A stretch of DNA of 64,000 nt from Phyto melanocephala (lineage: Eukaryota; Arthropoda; Insecta; Diptera; Rhinophoridae), in contig OW799233.1 of assembly GCA_941918925.1 (NCBI GenBank), forward strand, positions 146,880,223 to 146,944,222, given 5' to 3'. A program made the position numbers and the translations under genes. A model generated the notes under the pieces. The model did no database searches. It had not been told where the DNA came from and saw only the letters and a list, made by a program, of their open reading frames with translations. Shown here piece after piece: positions 23,623 through 36,243 of the stretch. Every line of letters begins with the position of its first letter. Position 1 is the stretch's first letter.

Positions 23623-25014
23623 TATAATTATATAAAATAAATGGAATCAATAGTTTATAATGCCTTTTTTTAATATTCTCGCTATTTTCTAGGTTTAAGT
23701 TTAAAAGTTGACACCATTGTATTTGCCATAGCAATGAGATCGTTAACAACCTTAGAACTCAGAGGACTGAGACACAAGATAATTAGGAGTGATTGGTATT
23801 AAGAAAAAAATCTTTATGAAAACATGTTGTGATGTTTGTTTGTTTGTTATAACTGCAGTCACTACGCGATGCCAGAAAAAGTCTCACCAATAACCTATCG
23901 TGGACAGTTTAATTAGTTTTGATATAAAAATTTTAACCCGTGCCTTCAAAGATATTTGCGCCTCAGTTTCCCGGGGTAGGTATTTTATCAAGGTAACATA
24001 AACAGTAGGAAAGTAGGGCCGGACAGATGCATACTAGCTAATGTAACAATTTTTTTATGTTTGTATTCGAGACAGTTCCATCAGCACTTGTTGCAGGGCA
24101 AGTCAGACGCGAAAACATTCATCAGTAAAAGTTATATATATTCCTTTCCTTTCACATACTTTTGCATCTCGTATTCTGGGGCTAACTAGCCAAAGTCATT
24201 TGTACCTCAAAAGAGAATTTTAGATATTTATCGCTGCCGGCTCTTAGTGTAAACAATAACATCAACAATAGTGGGATTTATTTCCTGAAGTATTTTCTGA
24301 ACTGTGATAATATTTGTTAGATTGTACGTTCGTGTATAATTTAGCAGATATTACATACTATCAAAAGATAAAGTTTCATGTAAACCTTATAGTGGTATAG
24401 ACTTAGAGATATCTTTCGTCACGCCTAAAGTTTTGGCACATGACTATGTCAATGAATCTTGTATATTAGCGAAATCTTCAAAAGCATTTTATATATAAAA
24501 ACGCCATTTTGTTAAAACAATTAAAAAAGTGGAACATTTGCGTATGGGGACATAAGTTGTTTTGCCAAAAATCCACAGATATGTGTACTTCTAAAAGTCT
24601 AATTTATATTAAATGCAAAATGTAAATATTAACATTTTTTTTATTGTTATTTACAAGAATTTTCGTTGTTAATGTGTAGATAAGAATCTCCAAAACAATA
24701 CAGAAACCAACCAAAGGAATCAAGAAAAAATTAAGCTAATTAATACTTAAACATTATCTTAATGGTTGAATAAAAGAATATGAAATAAGTGCTTACGTAT
24801 ATTAAAACATAATTTTTTACACCTTAACTACAAGACAATCGCATGTCGGTATTTCATAGCCAAAGGCTGTTTAACAAAAATATTAAGTTTTTTAACAAAA
24901 TGACACACCTCAAGTAGATAATCAAATATAAATGATTACACAGCCATATATATTTATATGTATATTGGGGTGGCTCTAAGCATAATAATATCAATATTTG
25001 AAACGAAATATCGG
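23623..25014. other. Unassigned stretch with less AT-rich patches
   Basis: 23700-24250 is less AT-rich than average (for example CGCCTCAGTTTCCCGGGGTA near 23960), but I cannot assign it to a gene or element. The rest is AT-rich. Confidence 0.4.
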
Positions 25015-25460
25015 GTGATTCATCGTGAGGCGTCTGCAAATTATTCAGCTGTATTACGAAAAACAGCGTTCTGTGAAAAATGTTTTTCTGGTGTCTTATC
25101 GTGAAATTTTTTTCAGTGATGGAGCACTCTTTGGCTCAACGGATACGTTAGTAAATAAAACTGCCATAATTGGGCTGATAAGCAACTCGAAGGGTACCAG
25201 AGCAACCATAACACGCATTAAAAACAACGGTGTGGTGTAGTTTATGGCCTGCTGGAAGAAGTGGTTGATATTTCTTAAAAAATAAGGCAAGTTGGAATGT
25301 TACCGTCAATGGTAACCGTTATTGGACCATGTTGAAGGACTATGTGCTACCTGAAATACAAGAGGATGGTATTATTGAGCTCTTGTTTTAACAAGATGAA
25401 GCAACGAGCTATACAAAGCGTAAAACGATGTGCTTGTTAATAAATCATTTTGATTAGCAT
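25015..25460 (+). pseudogene. Mariner-like transposase relic with the middle missing
   Basis: The N-terminal part reads RRLQIIQLYYEKQRSVKNVF (25025 onward), as in the helix-turn-helix domain of mariner-like transposases. After a gap, 25295-25457 reads NVTVNGNRYWTMLKDYVLPE then LLF*QDEATSYT, the region around the second catalytic aspartate. The expected Q codon before QD is a TAA stop. The part with the first aspartate and the part after ISRN are missing. TIRs were not identified. Confidence 0.7.
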
Positions 25461-25990
25461 TTAATTTAACGTTATGCTACGATAAATTGCCCACATAGAT
25501 TGTATAATATCATACCTTTGGAATATTTGCTCTGAAGATATGTAAATTTTGAAGTCTTTAGGAAAACTCACTTATGATTAACTCTTTCGAAATCATCATT
25601 ATTTGTGTTATTCGCGAGCTACCAAACAAGTTGCTTAAAATTTAACCTTTCAAATAGACTACCTTAGACGTACTCATAGCCAACATTTACATGACATCAT
25701 TTTTAAACAGTTAATGTCTTAAACTGTTTTTTAAACCCATAATACAAATTTTAAATACAATTATAAACTTTTGTATTTTATTTTACATTATAACTCAATC
25801 CTCACAATAAATCACTCGCTATAAATTTAATTTATTTCAAAACACCATTTATCAAACTGCTTTTTATTTCTAGCGTATTTTTAAGGTGTTACCACTGCTC
25901 TGAATTAAATAAAAAAAATTCTTTAAGGATTTTATAATCTTTCTACAGAACACCATGTGTCTTTAACCTACCCTTAAGATAATGTTGTAG
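25461..25990. other. AT-rich noncoding stretch, nothing recognised
   Basis: No coding frame or repeat ends. Confidence 0.5.
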
Positions 25991-26830
25991 GTTATATTCA
26001 TTTAATTATTCCGTTTGTAATACACAAAACTAGTTATTTTAGACCCCATAATTTTTTTATTTTCTCAACCTGGTTTCATACTAGGACGATCTAACTTCGT
26101 CTCTTTTAGGCTATTATAAACTTAAAATGTCATAAAATACACAGAATTAGATGTACAGTTGTAATATATTGCGAAGGTGACATTATGATTTCAATAACCA
26201 TCTCTCATGTTATATTTTGTATGAAGTCCAATACCCTGCGAAGCAAAGAAATACAAATTAGCGTAATAAATCTACAATCGCGTGCAATCGCAGAGGAAGA
26301 GCTCCGCGATCTCATCAACAAAATTGCAAAAGTGTCACGTCACTATATTCGACCAGCTAATTTTTTTTATGAACTAAGATTTTAGAAGTATTATAATATC
26401 TAAATATAAATCATTATCAAAAAATATTATGACATGTCCAATTCAACGCCCACTCACCTTATAACGGTTTTTAATTAATTCATATAATATTTCTATAGAC
26501 AAAGACTTCAGAAGAATAATGTTCTCTATGAATTAATATTTAAGTAAAAATCATTACCATAAATTTCCTTATAGCCTTAAGAACTGATAAAACCATTATA
26601 AACAGATATTCCAAGCTAAAATTGCGACTGACTAATATAGCCTCAAAACAAACAAACGAAAAAATAATGTGACACGCATACTTTAACTTCCATCTTCCAT
26701 TTTAAGCACACTCTAATATTTGTTAAATGTTTTTAATAGAAGTCATAGAAATCTATGTTTTAATATTATATATAAAATAAACTGGTGAATTTTATGTGTT
26801 ACTCACTTATTTTACGCCCGCTTACTAAAT
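25991..26830 (-). mobile_element. Old, degraded family A repeat
   Basis: TTATATTCATTTAATTATTC, CCGTTTGTAATACAC and AGACCCCATAA (25992-26050) match the right end of family A in inverse orientation. CAACGCCCACTCACCTTATAA (26444) and GACACGCATACTTTAAC (26673) match interior motifs. About 300 bp at 26110-26430 has no counterpart in the other copies and includes a less AT-rich patch with a 66-codon frame (26185-26385) that I cannot assign. Divergence is far greater than in the copies at 2.7, 31.2 and 34.8 kb. Confidence 0.5.
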
Positions 26831-27369
26831 TATGACTGGTAAAAATGTGTCGCATGGTTCTAGCGACCACATAATATTTTGATTTACGACTTTCCCGAGT
26901 ATTATTAGACTTTGGGCCCATTTACTTTAGTATTTAACTTTTATTTTTCAATTTATATATCTTTTATCAATTAAGTATGTTATTATAAAAGTAGCAATTG
27001 CCATACTTTTTATCTTCCATATTCTTTAGCTTCTCAAAAAATATATTGTGGGAAGTACCACTCCTAAGACCACTTTAAGACTAAATGTAAGCAAATGAGA
27101 TAATAACAAATCGAACTTTCACAAATTAGGTAAACCATATTTAAGTATAAAGGAATAATTATATTTATGAACAAAATATTAGAGTTTTTAGTGTAAAAGT
27201 ACTACACAGTATTGTTGGTGTGTATCAAAAATTCTTCATAGTCGAATATACTACTTGTTTGATATCATATGTTAATAACTAGGTAAATCCAATTAGGAAA
27301 ATTAGGCTACAAGTTCAATGTTAAAATAATGAAAAAAAAATTTTGTCCATATTAGCCAATGGAAATGCT

Positions 27370-27412
27370 TTTTTCGAAACCAGCTACGCTACGGTTTCTT
27401 CATCAGCGCTGT
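27370..27412 (-). other. Hammerhead-like / Penelope-like motif
   Basis: On the minus strand the order is CTGATGA, A, GAAACC, loop, GGTTTC, GAAA. This is close to a hammerhead ribozyme core (CUGANGA, stem II, GAAA), with one extra A before stem II. Related arrangements are at 39079-39110 and 32840-32877. Stems I and III are not evident here, so it is unlikely to cleave. Penelope-like elements are known to carry hammerheads. The surrounding 26831-27598 is otherwise unassigned. Confidence 0.3.
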
Positions 27413-27598
27413 TCTATCTAGACTAAATGAGTTTTAAAATATCAATATCTAAAATATCTAGCACTATTTTAAATTAAATAACATAGAATTCTGAATCTTT
27501 ATACATACAGAAAACAAAAAATCCCATTCATTATCAATCGAATAGTTCAGTTCTTGCAATCGAAAGGTTTAGTTCCTGAAATTGAACTTTTCGTTTGT

Positions 27599-27766
27599 GA
27601 TTATAAAATTTCTATTACAATAATCATAATTTCTTAGCGCTGACACACGTTTATATTCCATAACGATATTCTATAGATATAACCGTAAAATTCTACTATC
27701 TCAACTAAACTAAGCCCAACAATTGCGGTACTCACAACCGATACTGTTTTTTCTGTGTGGCGAAAT
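27599..27766 (-). repeat. Dispersed repeat E, copy 1
   Basis: On the minus strand CACACAGAAAAAACAGTATC, GGTTGTGAGTACC, GATAGTAGAATTTTACGGTT and AAGAAATTATGATT follow each other, as they do on the plus strand at 47287-47445. Noncoding; probably a MITE with unrecognised far end. Confidence 0.55.
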
Positions 27767-27858
27767 TGGTTTTGCTAAGTACGTCTGTCTGTGTGTCTGT
27801 GTGTAGACACAGTAGAAAATACTCGAAGGTCCCTCATATTTTTTTTATAATTTTTAAG

Positions 27859-27926
27859 ATTTAGGTATAGAGATTCTAATAAGAATTTTCAAATTTCGAT
27901 CACGTTCGAATGCCGTAATTCGGCTT
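27859..27926 (+). mobile_element. Family P MITE, right half only
   Basis: Matches the centre and right arm of the 131-bp palindrome at 14118-14248 (TTAGGTATAGAGATTC through GAATGCCGTAATTCGGC). The left arm is missing. Confidence 0.7.
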
Positions 27927-30349
27927 CTGTTTATTTAATGGCATTATAAGATATGCATATAAGAACAAGAATAGAAAATATTGAATAAATCGGTCCACGG
28001 ATATTGGCAAAAATATCAATATCTATTGAGATTGCAACAACAAAATTTAGTTTTAAAACAAACAAAAATAGCTGTGCCTGATACACATATGTTTCTTTGT
28101 ATGTACATGATCCCAGTCTGCAAAATTATCCAACAGCTGTCAGATGTCTGTATGCAAACCATTAAGAATTTTATACGAATTCTGTCACACTTCTGACCGA
28201 AAAACACATGAAGTGGTTGACACGAATTTTAACAGAACCGGAGAATGTCAAAACACAAAAAATTGTTTGTTTAATTAAAATTAAAATTTTATTTTTATAA
28301 ATTTACAAAACTCTTTTTAAAATAAATAAGTATTTTTGGATTATTACATAAATTTCTGCTAGTTTATATCATGCATCGTTTTTAAATATTTATTACAATT
28401 TTCACAAATTAAAACCACCAGGACAAACACAACAGGCATTTTGCATTTTCTTAAAATTAAAACATAAATATTTTGTTTATTTTAATTATAACTTTTGTTT
28501 GACCTTCTTACCAATAAGGTCTTACACAAGTATTAGTATTTCTATTAGTTTTTTCACAAAATTCACAACTTTTATAAAATTTGTTAACCAACGCATATAA
28601 AAAACCATTTTTTTAAAAAATAATTTATTTAAATTGTTCATAAATAATTAAATAAATTGTTACAAATTTTCTCTTAAAATATTCAAATCGAAGGTAGTGA
28701 ATTTATTTAAAAATTTGTCCATCAAAATTAATATGTCGATGATACCTTAAAACATAAAACAAAACATTAGTTTTATTTTTAATGACCGCAAAACTGTAAA
28801 ACTAAACTAAATTATAATAAAATTTATCACGCTAAATAGTGTAAAATCCTTTAAGCTATAAACCTAAGAGATTGAAAGACTTAGCCATATAACAAATAGA
28901 CAAAATTAAATATGAAAAAAATAATAATAATGATAAAAGCGAAAACTCAAAAATATTGGTATTAATTGTAAGACAACTTTGTACAGATAATGATTGACTT
29001 GACTGACACAAACGTCAGATAGTCTGTGCCAAAAAAAAAAAAAATCTAAAAAGAACGAGATAAATAAAAATGAAAAAAAACACACACACATACAAGCGGC
29101 AAATTACTTTAGAAAATTATTATCATGACTTGTCTTCTCATTTCTATACACATTTAATCCAATTTCTGTCTTTTTGTAACATTTTTCATTTTTGCTTGAC
29201 ATTATTATCAGAGTACGAGTATGTTGTAGCCTTAAGCTTGTCAGCAACACTTTTTTTCGCTTCAATTTAAATAAACCACAAACACCATCAGTCTACTTAG
29301 CTACATACTACGAGTACTTTGGTTAGAATAGAGTTGGGTAAGAGTCGTATGAATAAAAGAGTATTACATTTGTATTAATGATTATGAAAACCCCAAATGT
29401 GAGCAAACCTTCTTAACCAATCAAACAAGCGGCAACTCAACTCAACACAACTATTTAATGCTTTAAAAAATTTATAAAATAAATGAAATGCATAAAGTCT
29501 GATGGCTTAAGACATAAACTGAAACAGACTTTGGTCGATCCTTGGTGTGCTTCTTAATGGGTGCGTTAATATTACGTGCGGTTTGGCGTCAGTTTCTTAA
29601 CTATGAGACTGCCACTTGACTACAAACAACAGCAACACGGCCAACGGCAACAATGTTTGATTTAAGCCGCTTCTGTTATAAAAAATTGTCTTTTGGCAGT
29701 TCTTGCTACATTTTCGTTTTTGTTGTTTGGTTTATCTTTTCTCTTAAGCCATTCATATTTATAAATATAGTAAGTTGTTTTTATACACAGTATTGGCTGG
29801 TTTACCTCTATTTAGTTTCCGTCAATTAAGATAAAGTTTTGGCAAACATTTTGCGCCACCAAAAATTGTTTAACTCTATAAACATTTATTTGTGGTAACA
29901 GCTGTGGACCGCAACATACATACATTAATTTAGCGAGCATTTAATAATGTTAGAAATATTAAAACTTTTTAATTTTTGTTTTTCTATAAGTCGTAAAGTA
30001 AATGGGCTTACTTGGGTTAGGCAATTAAAGAAGAAAATTATTATCTCTAACTTATTTACTAACAAATTAAGGATATATGAGAAACAAATTAGAGCGTTAT
30101 AGGTTTACACCAATTATTACAAAGTGTTTAATTTTTCATTGGAAGCCAGCCACAAAATCGTGAGAAAGGCAAGACTGTCCCGTACGTGAAAAACTTCACG
30201 AAGAGACACTCATAAAGATTTAATGACTTATTTCATACTTTTTTCAGATCCGTTGTTGTCTTCAAAAAGTAATCCGAAGAATAAAAAAATATATTATGTG
30301 CCAAAATTAATAAATATATACTGAGAGAAAATGTTGATGAGCCAGTTAA
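27927..30349. other. AT-rich noncoding stretch, nothing recognised
   Basis: No coding frame with family motifs. 29500-29720 is less AT-rich with CAACAGCAACACGG-type runs, as often seen in fly noncoding DNA. Confidence 0.5.
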
Positions 30350-30526
30350 AGACCACGAGACAAATGGTATTTGGAACGTCAAAAATATTTAAAGCATATT
30401 GAAAGGGCTCTAAGCATATCTGATAAAAGAGCAGCTCTGTTGGCTCTGGTGTCGTGCTCTGATTATTTGGAGCGAAAAGTAAAATCCAACAAAGTCTTGC
30501 AAGCATCAAAAGTCCAGGACTCTTAA
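30350..30526 (+). pseudogene. Candidate coding fragment of unknown family (58 codons)
   Basis: After a stop at 30347 the frame reads RPRDKWYLERQKYLKHIERA, then LSISDKRAALLALVSCSDYL, then ERKVKSNKVLQASKVQDS and a stop at 30524. It is rich in alternating charged and hydrophobic residues typical of helices and uses codons unlike the AT-rich flanks. The stretch upstream (30310-30350) reads an acidic ENVDEPVKDHE in another frame, suggesting a longer decayed protein. There is no start codon, so it may be an exon, a retrocopy or a transposon fragment. I do not recognise it. Confidence 0.35.
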
Positions 30527-31188
30527 AAAAAAATATTTTAATGATGTCCCTTAAAGTACGTATATTTATCGCTATTTAGTAAAAAAAATGTAAGTAGAAA
30601 TATCTGAATCAGCTATACTTGAGAAATTAAAAGTAATTTAATTTTTCGTTGTCGAATTATTCGAGAAACTGATTTTTATATCTCGACAATAACGAATAGC
30701 TTGTTTGGCTTACAAATGACCTTTTCCATATAAACAACTTTGAATTGCAATTTTCTAAACTCGATAATTGTGCTATTTTTCCGTCATAGTATGTGCATAG
30801 TGCATTTCGGCTTTATAGCAAATAAAGTATACATTTTTCGAAATCTCATGAATAGGGAATTGGTTGAGCAATATTACTCACAAATTGTTTTAAAACCAAC
30901 AGAGTGTTAAGGATAAAAATACAATTGGTTCGGTATTTTATTATTTACAAACGAAAATTTCATGAATTTAGGGTGCTAAAAAAGCTATACAGCAGATATG
31001 GATATAAAATAAAAGTCATTGAAGAGCAAAGTTCATGATGGTTTTATAACTTTATATACGGATAAAATCTGATTTTTGAAAATATCCTCTCTTTAATCCC
31101 CCTTAAAATTGGTATCAAATGAAAGGGCTTGATAAGTAGAACATTGAGCTATGTAAAACTTAAGAATCAAAAATTGCGTTGGAAATAA
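30527..31188. repeat. Family D remnant and unassigned sequence
   Basis: 30800-30875 resembles the shared terminal box (TTCGGCTTTATAGCAAATAA, then CATGAATAGGGAATTGGTTGAG). 31105-31145 contains GGTATCAAATGAAAGGGCTT followed by GATAAGTAGAACATTGAGCT, typical of the D interior. 30527-30790 is unassigned. Confidence 0.45.
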
Positions 31189-32745
31189 AATAAGTAAGAG
31201 CACTATATTCGGCTGTGTCGAATCTTTTATACCCACCACCAATTTTGTGTACATTTAAAGCACAATATTTATTAGTTTGTTAATCGCTATGGAATAATCT
31301 ATTTATAATAAAATATGTATCAGTTTCTTTGTAGAGGGTGGTTAAATTTTAAGGGCCCATGTTGAAGGTAAACTATACCTAGACGCCAAATTTGTTTTCT
31401 GCATTTCATTTGACATTTCTCAATCTCAAACTTACTCAATTTGAACAGTGGAAAGATACGCAAATGAGCAACGTGTTAAAGTTATTCAGGCTTTTTATTA
31501 AAATGGGCGTTCAAATCAAAATGCATTTTGTATACTTCGTGATTCTTTTGGTCAACATAATCGTTCAAATTCGTCCACAATCGGGAGAATTGTAAAAAAT
31601 ATTTAAAGTTTTGCAAAACAGGTCTGTGTAAAATGTTAGAACATCTGTGAATGCATTCCTGGTTCGTTGAATGGGAAACATTGCTGTTTTAAGCGATAGT
31701 CTGGCAAAAGAGCTGTCAACCTCGACTCATCATCGTGCCTAACAAGTGAGCATCAACATTGTCATTGAAAATTATGACCAATAGTTAGAGGTGTGGCGCC
31801 GAGGTTGGGGGGCCATTTGGCCGATATTTTGTTCCATACATAATTGAACCATACAAATATCATCATTATAAAAAGAAATGATAACAATTTCCTAAATAAT
31901 TTGTGTTTTATTTAAAATCAACATCGGCCCTTAAAACTAAACCACCCTTTATAACTTCGATATGATAGTAAAATGTTTTCGTAGGTTTAGTCTATCAATG
32001 AAAGTGGGCGTTAAAGTAGGCTTGTCAATAAAGTTTCTGCTCATAAATACATATATTTCAATATAGTCCTTTATTCTTCTAAAAACTTTGTCAATAGAGA
32101 AATTACATGAATTTAAGATAAACCGTTAAATGGGAGGTAGGCGTTAAAATTGGCTTGTCAACTAAATTTTTTGGCATAACAATTACATTGATTAGAAGGA
32201 TATATGTAGCAAATATAATCATCATAACTCTAATATTATCGCTTTTATGAGCTTTTAAATTTCATTAACTGTAGATAACGAGAAAAGTGGGCGTTGTAGT
32301 AGGCATGTCAATAAAGTTTCTGCTCAACTTAGATATTTCAATATAGTCCTTTATAATCCAAAATCTTTATTCATTAAGAAATTACATGAATTTAAGATAA
32401 ACCGTTATATGGGTGGTGGGCGTAAAAGTTGGCGTGTCACATTGATTTTCCGTTACAACAAAGCCTTTCACCAAAAAGCAAAGTGTACAAAATTTCAGAA
32501 TCGTACATCTAGTTTTGTCCGTTTTATTAGGTTTTGACTCGAGAAATGTATATTCTCAGTTTCATGACTGTACGTTATTGCGTTTGTACACAATTGCATT
32601 TTATTCGATGTTCGAAGGACACGGTTTTTTCGACCTCTATCACGCTTTCCACAGACGGACAGACGGACGGACATAGCTAGATCATCATAGAATAATATAT
32701 ACTTTATGGGGTCTAAAATGAATATTTCGATTTCGATATTTATAA
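31189..32745 (+). mobile_element. Family A repeat, copy 5, with nested MITE
   Basis: The left end carries the hairpin ATTCGGCTGTGTCGAAT (one mismatch) and TTTTATACCCACCACCA. At 31334-31949 a mariner-type MITE interrupts it; A resumes at 31952 with TAACTTCGATATG. Interior GTGGGCGT units and the GACGGACA tract (about 32654-32672) follow. The copy stops at about 32745 before the right terminal hairpin, so the end is lost. Confidence 0.75.
31334..31949 (+). mobile_element. 616-bp mariner-type MITE, TA target duplication
   Basis: TA at 31332-31333 and 31950-31951 flank ends that are inverted repeats of about 33 bp (GAGGGTGGTTAAATTTTAAG at left; the mirror at right has three or four mismatches). 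The interior keeps a decayed piece of the same transposase N-terminus as at 10617 (GGAAAGATACGCAAATGAGC, then GTTAAAGTTATTCAGGC), so it is an internal-deletion derivative of an autonomous mariner-like element. It encodes nothing functional. Confidence 0.85.
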
Positions 32746-33037
32746 ACTGATTTAAATTTTAAAGAATTTTTTTTTTAAATTCTACTCAATTTTAAATAAA
32801 GATTAAACTATATTAAAGTTTAATAATTGTATTTTATTGCGATATTTCGCTACCACATTGGGTAGCTTCTGTAAGGAAAGTTTCCATAATTGATAATAAT
32901 AATAATAATTATAATAATAAAAATAGTATTTATTTATTATTATTTAAATTTATAATAAAATAAATATTTATTATATATGTATGTATATTAATATTATATA
33001 AATAATATTTTCAAAAAAAGCTAATCTCAAGGTTTAT
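32746..33037. other. AT-rich low-complexity DNA with one stem-loop
   Basis: Mostly AATAAT-type repeats. At 32840-32877, minus strand, GCTACC, loop, GGTAGC and GAAATAT form the same arrangement as at 39079-39110. Confidence 0.45.
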
Positions 33038-33132
33038 TATACCCTTCACATACACATAGGTTTGCTATTCCGTGTGAAATTTCTACAATTTTCATTTCCG
33101 ATTCCATATGCTTATGAACAAGAATGATGATA

Positions 33133-33859
33133 CAGGGTGGACCAAAAGTCGCGCCTGCGTGTAAAAATTGAATAACTGTTTTGTTTATTATTATTTTTTA
33201 TTACATTTTTTTTTTTTAATTATAATATTATCTTTGTATGACCTAAATCTTAATTATGAAAAATAATGTCAGAGAGATGACCACCATTTTCATCGATGCA
33301 CAATTGGGCTCTTAAACAGGCGTTTTGCATAACTGCACGCAAGGTTTCAGGCTCTATTGCCCTGATCTCAGCTTCAATGTTGTTTTTTAGCTGCTCTATA
33401 GTTTAAGGCTTGTTTACATACACTCGTTCTTTGAGATAACCCCATAAAAAATAATCAGGGGCAGTTAAATCCGGTGAACGTGCTGGCCAATTAAATTCTG
33501 AATTTTTCGAGATAATTTGGTCGTCAAAAATTTCATTTAAAAGCGTCATTGTAGCACGGGCCGTGTGTGCTGTTGCTCCATCCTGCTGAAACCACTTGTT
33601 GGCTGCCTCAGGGCGTACAAAATTATTAAGCATAGCGCGATATCTGTCCCCATTCACCGTTACTGTATTACCAACTTCATCCTCGAAGAACGATTAAAAG
33701 TAAAATTCTACCACTTTCGTTCGTTGCTCAGTCGTTAAATTTTGCATGGTGGTGTAACACGAATCGATGAATAAAATCTGAAAAACAAAAATAAGAAATA
33801 ATAATAAACAAAAAAGTTATTCAATTTTTACACGCAGGCGTGACTTTTGGTCCACCCTG
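33133..33859 (-). mobile_element. 727-bp mariner-like deletion derivative, well-preserved TIRs
   Basis: TA (33131-33132, 33860-33861) flanks ends starting CAGGGTGGACCAAAAGTC. The first 45 bases of the two ends differ at one position, and similarity continues, with some differences, to about 75 bases. The inside is a fused transposase frame on the minus strand (next entry). This is the best-preserved DNA transposon in the window and among the younger insertions. Confidence 0.9.
33250..33747 (-). pseudogene. Mariner-like transposase, internal deletion, two in-frame stops
   Basis: A single frame of 166 codons runs from ATG (33745-33747) to the stop at 33250-33252. It starts MQNLTTEQRTKVVEFYF, the beginning of the N-terminal helix-turn-helix, then a TAA (33694-33696). 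It then jumps to FFEDEVGNTVTVNGDRYRAM, the region before the second catalytic residue. WFQQDGATAHTA and ARSPDLTAPDYFLWG follow, with the two aspartates 36 residues apart. A second TAA (33403-33405) interrupts at KP, and the C-terminus continues to GGHLSDIIFHN. About half of a normal transposase of roughly 340 residues is missing, including the first catalytic D, so no active enzyme could result. Confidence 0.85.
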
Positions 33860-33957
33860 TACAAACAATTGTTATTGCATGACTAAACGTTGTGAAGAGT
33901 ATATAAGATTCGGCACGGCCGAATATAAAACTCTTATTTACTTGTTTCTTTTGTACA

Positions 33958-34816
33958 TAAAATTTATATTAAAATTTTGTTTTTGGTTTTAATATTAGCA
34001 AACACACGACATAAAAAACGGTTACCAGAACAGAGTTAAGAATTAGGGTTTTTTATTTCTTCGAAAACCGGTAATCCTTCTCCCGGAATATTTTATTATG
34101 TGTTAACTATGATCCAAACGTAGAATATTGCTGAGGTATTATCATCATCTTAACCATATTGTATGTTTGTTTTTTTTTTTCAAACACAGATGTATAATGC
34201 CATATGTTGTAACATTCTTAAAAAACATGAATTTTTAATAAAAAAATACACATAGCAAAACAAAATTTATATAACAACAAAAAAGATACAGACATTACGT
34301 TACCAATAAACAATTTTGCAAAAATAAAAAAACAAGGGCTTAATGTTACTATTGACAACATTTTTTAAACTTGTCCAACATTGCCTTAACAAATAAATAC
34401 TGGGGGTCACCTTATAGTAAATTATTAAAAAAAAAAAATTCCCTAATTACCCCATCACCATGTAAATACATTAAAAATCTTATTAAATTCATACACTGTT
34501 TGCGGATACCTTATTTATCTTGTGTTAAGTCCCTAATTGTCAATAAATTTAAAATATTGTCCTTAAAAATTGTCCTGTTGCCAATAACAAATAAGCATAA
34601 ATTACTTTATTACTTTAAACAATTTGTCAAAATGTTCATGTATGTGTGTCTTCTTTTGTATATTTAAAAGTGTGTCAACAAATATTTATGTTAAATTCCT
34701 ATAGGATGTGCGTATTTTATGTTTTGCTAAAATAAATAAAAAAAAATAACAATGTGTCTTTAATGTGTGAACATTTATCGTGATATTAAAGTTCTTTTGA
34801 TGTCTTCTTATTTTGT
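33958..34816. other. AT-rich noncoding stretch, nothing recognised
   Basis: No coding frame with family motifs and no repeat ends. Confidence 0.5.
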
Positions 34817-36243
34817 TTTTATACCCGCCACCAAAAAAATGGTGGGGGTATATTCATTTTGTCATTCCGTTTGTAACACATCGAAATATCCATTTTAGAC
34901 CCCATAAAGTATATATATTCTGAATCGGGGTTTGATTTTATGACGATCTAGCAATGTCCATCCGTCTGTCCGTCTGTTGAAAGCACGTTAGAGGTCGCAC
35001 CGAAAAAGCTAGGGGGCTCAAATTTTGCCTGAATCTTTCTTATAGACAAGGTTTGTTTGGTATTGAAAATGGGCTAAATCGGAATATTAGGAAGAGAGTT
35101 ATAGCTCGAAAAGCAAGAGTAGGTCGAAAAAACCGTGACCTTCCAACAAAGAATAAAATGGAATTGTGTCCAAACGCCTTAACGTAGACTCATGAAACTT
35201 CGAATATATATTTCCTGGGTAAAGACAATATTTTGCCCCGAAAATTGTCTAAATCTATGCATTAGGAGAGGAGTTATCGATCAAAATGTACGAAAGTTTA
35301 TACCGCACAGTGTATTTTTCGGTATATTTAAAAACAAAAACGTCATAAAAGCAACAAAATTGGATGTACGACTCTGAAATTTTGCACACTTTGCTTTTTG
35401 GTGACGCGCTTCCCTGCAACAGCAAATCAATGTGCCACGCCCACTTTTACGCCCACCTCCCATATAACGTTTTAACTAAAATTCATATAATTTCTCTATT
35501 AATAAAGATTTTGCAATAATAAAGGCCTATATTTAAACACCTCAGTTGTACTCATTCGCAAAAATAACTTTGACACGCCTACTATAACGCCCACTTTTCA
35601 CGTTATCTACCGTTAATGAAATTTAAAAGCTCATAAAACCGCCATGCAATTTCATTACTATGCCAAAAAATTAAGGTGCCACGCCCACTTTTACGCCCAC
35701 CTCCCATATAACGTTTTACCTTAAATTCATATATATTCTCTATTAATAAAGATTTTGGAATAATAAAGGACTATATTGAAACATCTAAGTTGTACTCATT
35801 AGCAAAATCAACTTTGACACGCCTACTATAACGCCCACTTTCACTTTTGAATTGTATCCAGACGCATAAACGTAGTCATGAAACTTCGAATATATATTTA
35901 TCGAGTCAAAAGAATATTTTTCCCTGAAAATCGCTTAAATCTATGAATTAGGAAAAGAGTTATAGATAAAAATTTACGAAAATTTATACCGCACAGTGTA
36001 TATATGTACGATTCTGAAATTTTGCAAACATGGCTTTTTGGTCAAAGTCTTCGTTATAACGGAAAATAGATGTGCCACGCACACTTTTTTCCTTAAATTT
36101 TTATAAAAATATATTAGTCATATATATTAGCATTTAATCATCTTACACTGCACCATTTATTGTACTGTAGCTAAATATAAGATAAAGATGATAAGATAGA
36201 TGACTCTACTAGCAACTACTAGATGGCATGCTAACAACTTATG

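Larger units (their letters stand above)
33038..33957 (-). mobile_element. Family B repeat, short copy split by a mariner element
   Basis: Outer parts 33038-33130 (TATACCCTTCACATACACAT, TTCCGTGTGAAATTTCTAC) and 33862-33957 (GTTATTGCATGACTAAACG, ATTCGGCACGGCCGAAT, CTTGTTT) are the two ends of family B. Its tRNA-like module and A/T tract are absent, so this copy had already lost its interior. The mariner element entered at a TA that is intact in copy 1 (GGTGATACAAAC at about 8581-8592). Confidence 0.75.
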
